A stretch of 64,000 nucleotides of DNA from Litoribaculum gwangyangense. GTDB lineage: Bacteria; Bacteroidota; Bacteroidia; Flavobacteriales; Flavobacteriaceae. The notes under the pieces are model-generated. The model was not told where the DNA came from, ran no database searches, and worked only from the letters and a program-made list of their open reading frames with translations. The translations under genes and the position numbers were made by a program. This document shows, in pieces, positions 60,710 through 64,000 of the stretch (position 1 is its first letter; the number at the start of each line of letters is the position of its first letter). The stretch lies in NCBI RefSeq assembly GCF_039543505.1, contig NZ_BAABJW010000003.1:62001-126000 (forward strand), written 5' to 3'.

Positions 60710-61087
60710 TTAATTTAAATTAGTCTCTAAAACCTGAATACCATTGTACTCCATTAAGTATGCTTCATTCAAATAAATGGGTGCATTTTCATCATTTACA
60801 TTACCAATTCCAACACCTGCATACAATACTTTGGCATCTTGTTCACGAGCGTGCTTTTTAAACGATTCCATCCAAATTACATCATAATTGTTCGGATTTT
60901 CGGGAAGAATAACCGCCCTAACAATGACAAAATAATATTGTTTATTCTTATCAATACAAACAAACTGCGGATGTTTTTTTAGTTTACTGTTAACGGCTAT
61001 AAACTCAAACCCGCGTTGCTCTAGGTCTTTTCCAACGTGGTTCATGGCTAAATTATGTAGTTCTTGTTCTGTTAGCGGTTTATTCAT
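60710..61087 (-). CDS. Uncharacterised protein coupled to apbE
   Basis: A 125-residue soluble protein without signal peptide or membrane helix. Blocks: NLAMNHVGKDLEQRGFEFIAVN, QFVCIDKNKQYYFVIVRAV, VIWMESFKKHAREQDAKVLYAGVG and APIYLNEAYLMEYNG. A restriction-endonuclease-like or small alpha/beta fold is possible, but I see no clear active-site triad. Its stop abuts the apbE start, so the two are translated together, which suggests (inference) a role in flavinylation or NQR assembly. A -7 box (TATTTTTG, minus strand 61099-61092) sits just upstream. Confidence 0.7.
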   Translation of the reverse strand: MNKPLTEQELHNLAMNHVGKDLEQRGFEFIAVNSKLKKHPQFVCIDKNKQYYFVIVRAVILPENPNNYDVIWMESFKKHAREQDAKVLYAGVGIGNVNDENAPIYLNEAYLMEYNGIQVLETNLN

Positions 61088-61152
61088 TTTACAAAAATAA
61101 TATTAATAATTTAGATAAATTTTGTATTTTAAAATCAAAAAATAAAATTGAT

Positions 61153-61605
61153 ATGCAATCTTCACCTCGTTTGGAACAAGCCATTCAAAAGCTCTACGTG
61201 GCTTTTCACAATAATGAATTAAATCCTGAATGCTGTAAGCAATGTGCTGTTGGAAATATTCTAAACAAAACTGATAGCTGGAAACACCTTTCAGATCATC
61301 ATGGATCTACAGAGTTAAACTATATTGGTAAAGTACATCAAACTCTTGGTAGAAAATTTAATGGCTATACCCCTTTGGAATTGTTGAAAATTGAAGCCAC
61401 TTTCCTTAAGGCTTGTGGGTATCAATTACCTCTTCACCACAAAAATAACAAACCAGAACATCCTAAGGATAAAGATATTTTATTTAATGGCTTATGTTCT
61501 GTCATTCAGCTTTTATGTGAATTTGACAATGTCACTAATATTATGGATTATACAAAACTATTTGAGTACAAAAATAATGACTCCCCTAGGTATGAATTAA
61601 TTTAA
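61153..61605 (+). CDS. Uncharacterised conserved protein beside nqr, with Cys cluster
   Basis: A 150-residue soluble protein. The N-terminal part has a CCKQCAVGN motif (three Cys in ECCKQC), then SWKHLSDHHGSTELNYIGKVHQTLGRKFNGYTPLELLKIE and a helical end NIMDYTKLFEY. From memory, homologues in flavobacteria are often labelled NQR subunit F, which cannot be right: there is no flavin or NADH domain, and the true nqrF is the next gene. The close Cys motif could bind iron or an Fe-S cluster. It sits divergent from the apbE pair and convergent with nqrF. Confidence 0.68.
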   Translation: MQSSPRLEQAIQKLYVAFHNNELNPECCKQCAVGNILNKTDSWKHLSDHHGSTELNYIGKVHQTLGRKFNGYTPLELLKIEATFLKACGYQLPLHHKNNKPEHPKDKDILFNGLCSVIQLLCEFDNVTNIMDYTKLFEYKNNDSPRYELI

Positions 61606-61616
61606 AAACATTGCAT

Positions 61617-61649
61617 AAAAAAACCAACTCCATTTGAGTTGGTTTTTTT
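61617..61649. terminator. Bidirectional terminator after nqrF
   Basis: Perfect 14-bp inverted repeat (61617-61630 and 61636-61649, 5-base loop) with A-run and T-run on the two sides, between the convergent Cys-cluster gene and nqrF. Confidence 0.88.
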
Positions 61650-61667
61650 ATATTTTGATTTAAGTTT

Positions 61668-62975
61668 TTAACCCCCAAAATCATCGAAACGTATGTGTTC
61701 ATCTGGTATACCAAAATCTTCTCCCATTTTTTGAACCGCTTTGTTCATTAATGGAGGTCCACAGAAATACAATTCTATATCTTCTGGAGATTCATGTTTA
61801 CTCAAATAATTATCAATTACACAGTTGTGTATAAACCCTACAAAACCATCTCCAGGGGCATCAATATCTTCCTTAACTTTCCAATTATCCTCAGGCAATG
61901 GTTCAGATAATGCTAAGTAAAACTTAAAGTTTGGAAAATCCTTTTCTAATTGTTTAAAATGATCTAAATAGAATAATTCACGCTTAGAACGACCACCATA
62001 CCAATAGGTAACTTTACGATTCGTTTTTAATGTTTTGAACAGGTGATATAAGTGCGAGCGCATGGGCGCCATACCAGCACCTCCTCCAACGTATAACATT
62101 TCGCTTTCAGATTCATTTATAAAGAATTCACCATAAGGTCCTGAGATAGTTACTTTATCTCCAGGCTTTTGAGCGAATATGTAAGATGAAGCTATACCCG
62201 GGTTTACATCCATCCAACCATTTTTGGCACGATCCCAAGGTGGTGTAGCTATACGCACATTCAACATAATTTCACGCCCTTCTGCTGGGTAAGAAGCCAT
62301 GGAATATGCTCTCTCTATCGTTTCAGAATTTTTCATTACCAATGGCCAAAGACCAAACTTGTCCCATTCAGCTTGAAACTTATCAGGGGTTTCATGCTCT
62401 TCAGGATGAGCAGTAATATCGATATCTGAATATTTAATCTCACAAGGAGGGATTTCAATTTGAATGTATCCACCAGCTTTGTAACCCATATCCTCTGGAA
62501 TTTCAACAACAAATTCCTTGATAAAAGAAGCTACGTTATAGTTTCTTACAACTGTTGCTTCCCATTTTTTAATACCAAAAACTTCTTCAGGTATAGTGAT
62601 ATCCATGTCTTGTTTTACCTTAACTTGACAAGCTAAACGCGCACCATGTTGCAATTCTTTACGAGTAAAGTGTGGTGTTTCAGTTGGTAAAGCTTCACCT
62701 CCACCAGATAGCACATGGCATTCACATTGAATACAAGTACCACCACCCCCGCAAGCCGATGGTAAGAATATTTTTTGATTTCCTAAAGTAGATAATAAAC
62801 TTCCACCTGAAGCTACTTCTATTTCTTTTTCACCATTAATGGTAATTTTTACGGGTCCGGAAGGTGACAATTTTTGCTTTACTACTAAAAGTAATGCGAC
62901 TAACAATAGTGTAATGACCAAAAAGGCTGTTACGGTTGCTATTACTGTTCCTAATGTGCCTGCTGCTAAAATCAT
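61668..62975 (-). CDS. nqrF: Na+-translocating NADH:quinone oxidoreductase subunit F
   Basis: Entry subunit of the sodium pump: oxidises NADH and passes electrons via FAD and a 2Fe-2S cluster. The 435 residues start with a membrane helix (about 8-30), then a ferredoxin domain with ACGGGGTCIQCECHV and a fourth Cys in ARLACQVKV, the FAD-binding domain with ERAYSMASYP, and the NADH domain with VGGGAGMAPMRSHLY, WYGGRSKRELFY and LYFCGPPLMN near the end. It is the last gene of the nqr operon, 1 base after nqrE and before a strong terminator. Confidence 0.98.
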   Translation of the reverse strand: MILAAGTLGTVIATVTAFLVITLLLVALLLVVKQKLSPSGPVKITINGEKEIEVASGGSLLSTLGNQKIFLPSACGGGGTCIQCECHVLSGGGEALPTETPHFTRKELQHGARLACQVKVKQDMDITIPEEVFGIKKWEATVVRNYNVASFIKEFVVEIPEDMGYKAGGYIQIEIPPCEIKYSDIDITAHPEEHETPDKFQAEWDKFGLWPLVMKNSETIERAYSMASYPAEGREIMLNVRIATPPWDRAKNGWMDVNPGIASSYIFAQKPGDKVTISGPYGEFFINESESEMLYVGGGAGMAPMRSHLYHLFKTLKTNRKVTYWYGGRSKRELFYLDHFKQLEKDFPNFKFYLALSEPLPEDNWKVKEDIDAPGDGFVGFIHNCVIDNYLSKHESPEDIELYFCGPPLMNKAVQKMGEDFGIPDEHIRFDDFGG

Positions 62976-62976
62976 A

Positions 62977-63714
62977 CTATTCGTTTACTTTTGTTGTGTT
63001 ATTAGCTATCACTTTATCTTTTTCTAAATCTTCTTGAGACTTTTCAATTTTTGCGGTTTTTTCTTCTTTTGGAGCATCATCACCGCCCGTAAGCATACCT
63101 CCAAAACTCATAAATCCAATAGCCATTAAACCTGTTATGATAAATGTAATTCCCAGACCTCTTAAGGCTGGTGGCACATTGGAATATCTTATTTTCTCAC
63201 GGATAGCTGCTATGGCTAAAATAGCCAAGAACCAACCAATACCCGAACCAACGCCATAAGTTGTAGCTAGTCCTAAAGTTGGGATTTCACGAGATTGCAT
63301 AAATAAAGAACCTCCTAAAATGGCACAGTTTACCGCGATTAGTGGTAAAAAAATACCCAATGAATTATATAATGAAGGTGAAAATTTTTCAACTACTATT
63401 TCAACCAACTGTACCATGGTTGCTATAGTTGCTATAAACATGATGAATGAAAGAAAACTCAAATCAAAACCTGAATAACCTTCACCGTTTGAACTACCAT
63501 CTAACCATTTTAAGGCACCAGGTTGTAATAAATATTGGTCCAATAGCCAGTTTAATGGCACTGTGATAGCCAATACAAAAATTACTGCCGCGCCTAAGCC
63601 AACAGCTGTAGTTACTTTTTTTGATACTGCTAGGTAAGAACACATTCCAAGGAATGTAGCAAATACCATATTATCAATAAATATTGATTTGAAAAATAAT
63701 TCTATATGTTCCAT
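62977..63714 (-). CDS. nqrE: Na+-translocating NADH:quinone oxidoreductase subunit E, with C-terminal extension
   Basis: Integral membrane subunit that, with NqrD, holds an intramembrane iron site. 245 residues with six helices; the iron-ligating cysteines are in FLGMCSYLAV (about Cys24) and AVNCAILGG (about Cys130). The core matches the Vibrio protein (REKIRYSNVPPALRGLGITFI) but is longer: a ~15-residue insert near WLDGSSNGEGYSG and a charged tail of about 35 residues after GGMLTGGDDAPKEEK. It lies between nqrD and nqrF in the same operon. The call is secure. Confidence 0.97.
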   Translation of the reverse strand: MEHIELFFKSIFIDNMVFATFLGMCSYLAVSKKVTTAVGLGAAVIFVLAITVPLNWLLDQYLLQPGALKWLDGSSNGEGYSGFDLSFLSFIMFIATIATMVQLVEIVVEKFSPSLYNSLGIFLPLIAVNCAILGGSLFMQSREIPTLGLATTYGVGSGIGWFLAILAIAAIREKIRYSNVPPALRGLGITFIITGLMAIGFMSFGGMLTGGDDAPKEEKTAKIEKSQEDLEKDKVIANNTTKVNE

Positions 63715-63729
63715 TTATTCTTGATTATG

Positions 63730-63747
63730 AATTCAGAATTCTGAATT
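63730..63747. repeat. 18-bp perfect palindrome in the nqrD-nqrE gap
   Basis: A self-complementary 18-mer centred on GAATTC fills half of the 34-base gap between nqrD and nqrE. Similar GAATTC-centred palindromes occur often in flavobacterial intergenic DNA (recalled, not checked). As RNA it could form a hairpin between the two cistrons. Confidence 0.6.
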
Positions 63748-63748
63748 A

Positions 63749-64000
63749 TTAATGATCTTCTATTAGTGCTTTATTTCTACTGCGTTGTACCCAAATAATG
63801 ATTCCAACAACTATGAGTGCCATAGGTGATAATAACATAAATCCGTTGTTTTCATAACCAATAGCATAGAGTCCTGTTTTTTCGATTGGATCTCCTAAAA
63901 CTTTAAATCCTAATAATGTACCAGAACCTAATAATTCTCTGAAAAACCCAACGATGATGAGTATAAGTCCATACCCCGCCGCATTACCAATTCCATCTAA
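63749..64000 (-). CDS. nqrD: Na+-translocating NADH:quinone oxidoreductase subunit D, C-terminal part (cut by window edge)
   Basis: The last ~83 residues of NqrD, read through the right edge of the window. They start LDGIGNAAGYGLILIIVGFF, continue with RELLGSGTLLGFKVLG and a loop DPIEKTGLYAIGYENNGF, then the final helix LLSPMALIVVGIIIWV and the tail QRSRNKALIEDH, all typical of the subunit. The iron-ligating cysteines lie upstream and are not visible. Two stops in a row end it (63751-63746). It precedes nqrE in the operon; nqrA-C should lie further right, outside the window. Confidence 0.95.
   Translation of the reverse strand, partial: LDGIGNAAGYGLILIIVGFFRELLGSGTLLGFKVLGDPIEKTGLYAIGYENNGFMLLSPMALIVVGIIIWVQRSRNKALIEDH

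Noticed and set aside
61153..61605. NqrF subunit label for the 150-residue protein
   Set aside because: It has no FAD, NADH or 2Fe-2S ferredoxin motif; the real nqrF is at 61668-62975.

Overview
The window comes from a low-GC marine-type member of the Bacteroidota, most likely family Flavobacteriaceae. Evidence: TAnnTTTG-type -7 promoter boxes, some with an upstream TTG; few Shine-Dalgarno sequences and several TTG or GTG starts; secreted proteins ending in type IX secretion sorting domains; a Na+-translocating NADH:quinone oxidoreductase (NQR) locus; and DUF6702, NRAMP-like and TPR-kinase genes typical of the group. I see no phage, insertion sequence, CRISPR array or origin. It is ordinary chromosome with a few accessory or decayed spots.

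Layout. 0-6 kb: the end of one TonB-dependent receptor with a small lipoprotein, guaB, and a complete FecA-like receptor. 5.7-9 kb: HMG-CoA lyase and two T9SS-exported proteins (a spondin-domain protein and an M43-type metalloprotease). 9-14 kb: pyrD, pepT, valS. 14-20 kb: DUF1573 protein, PDZ aspartyl protease, an aminotransferase-murB pair, an ECF sigma/anti-sigma pair. 20-24 kb: aqpZ, then a tight run of a small four-cysteine membrane protein (NqrM-like), a GT2 glycosyltransferase, a second ECF sigma factor and an NRAMP-like transporter. 24-31 kb: lipA, gapdh, a TPR hybrid histidine kinase, lpxK, Nif3 and a coiled-coil protein with a cysteine-free ribbon. 31-35 kb: lipoprotein MsrA, an orphan membrane protein followed by a structured repeat, and small accessory genes.

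35-42.8 kb holds a tryptophan/kynurenine catabolic operon: kynU, kmo, a RidA-type 2-aminomuconate deaminase, an aldehyde dehydrogenase, an SDR-fold protein lacking the catalytic Tyr/Lys, 3-hydroxyanthranilate dioxygenase and ACMS decarboxylase, ending with an O-methyltransferase. Together they take kynurenine to 2-oxo-3-hexenedioate without making quinolinate. The dioxygenase gene has a different palindromic repeat on each side.

43-51 kb: two tandem M1 metallopeptidases, a DUF6702 protein and three paralogous exported carboxypeptidase-regulatory-like proteins, the middle one with a frameshift in its signal peptide. 51-59 kb: peptidase E, tRNA-Gly(TCC), two acetyltransferases (one with a lost start), M48 protease, ankyrin protein, gpmI, a HAD-like protein, CoA-transferase, map, a cupin and a methyltransferase. 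59.7-64 kb: apbE with two uncharacterised flanking genes, then nqrF, nqrE and the end of nqrD. ApbE attaches FMN to NQR subunits, so this end is a sodium-pump assembly locus. The NqrM-like gene at 20.8 kb would supply the other known maturation function.
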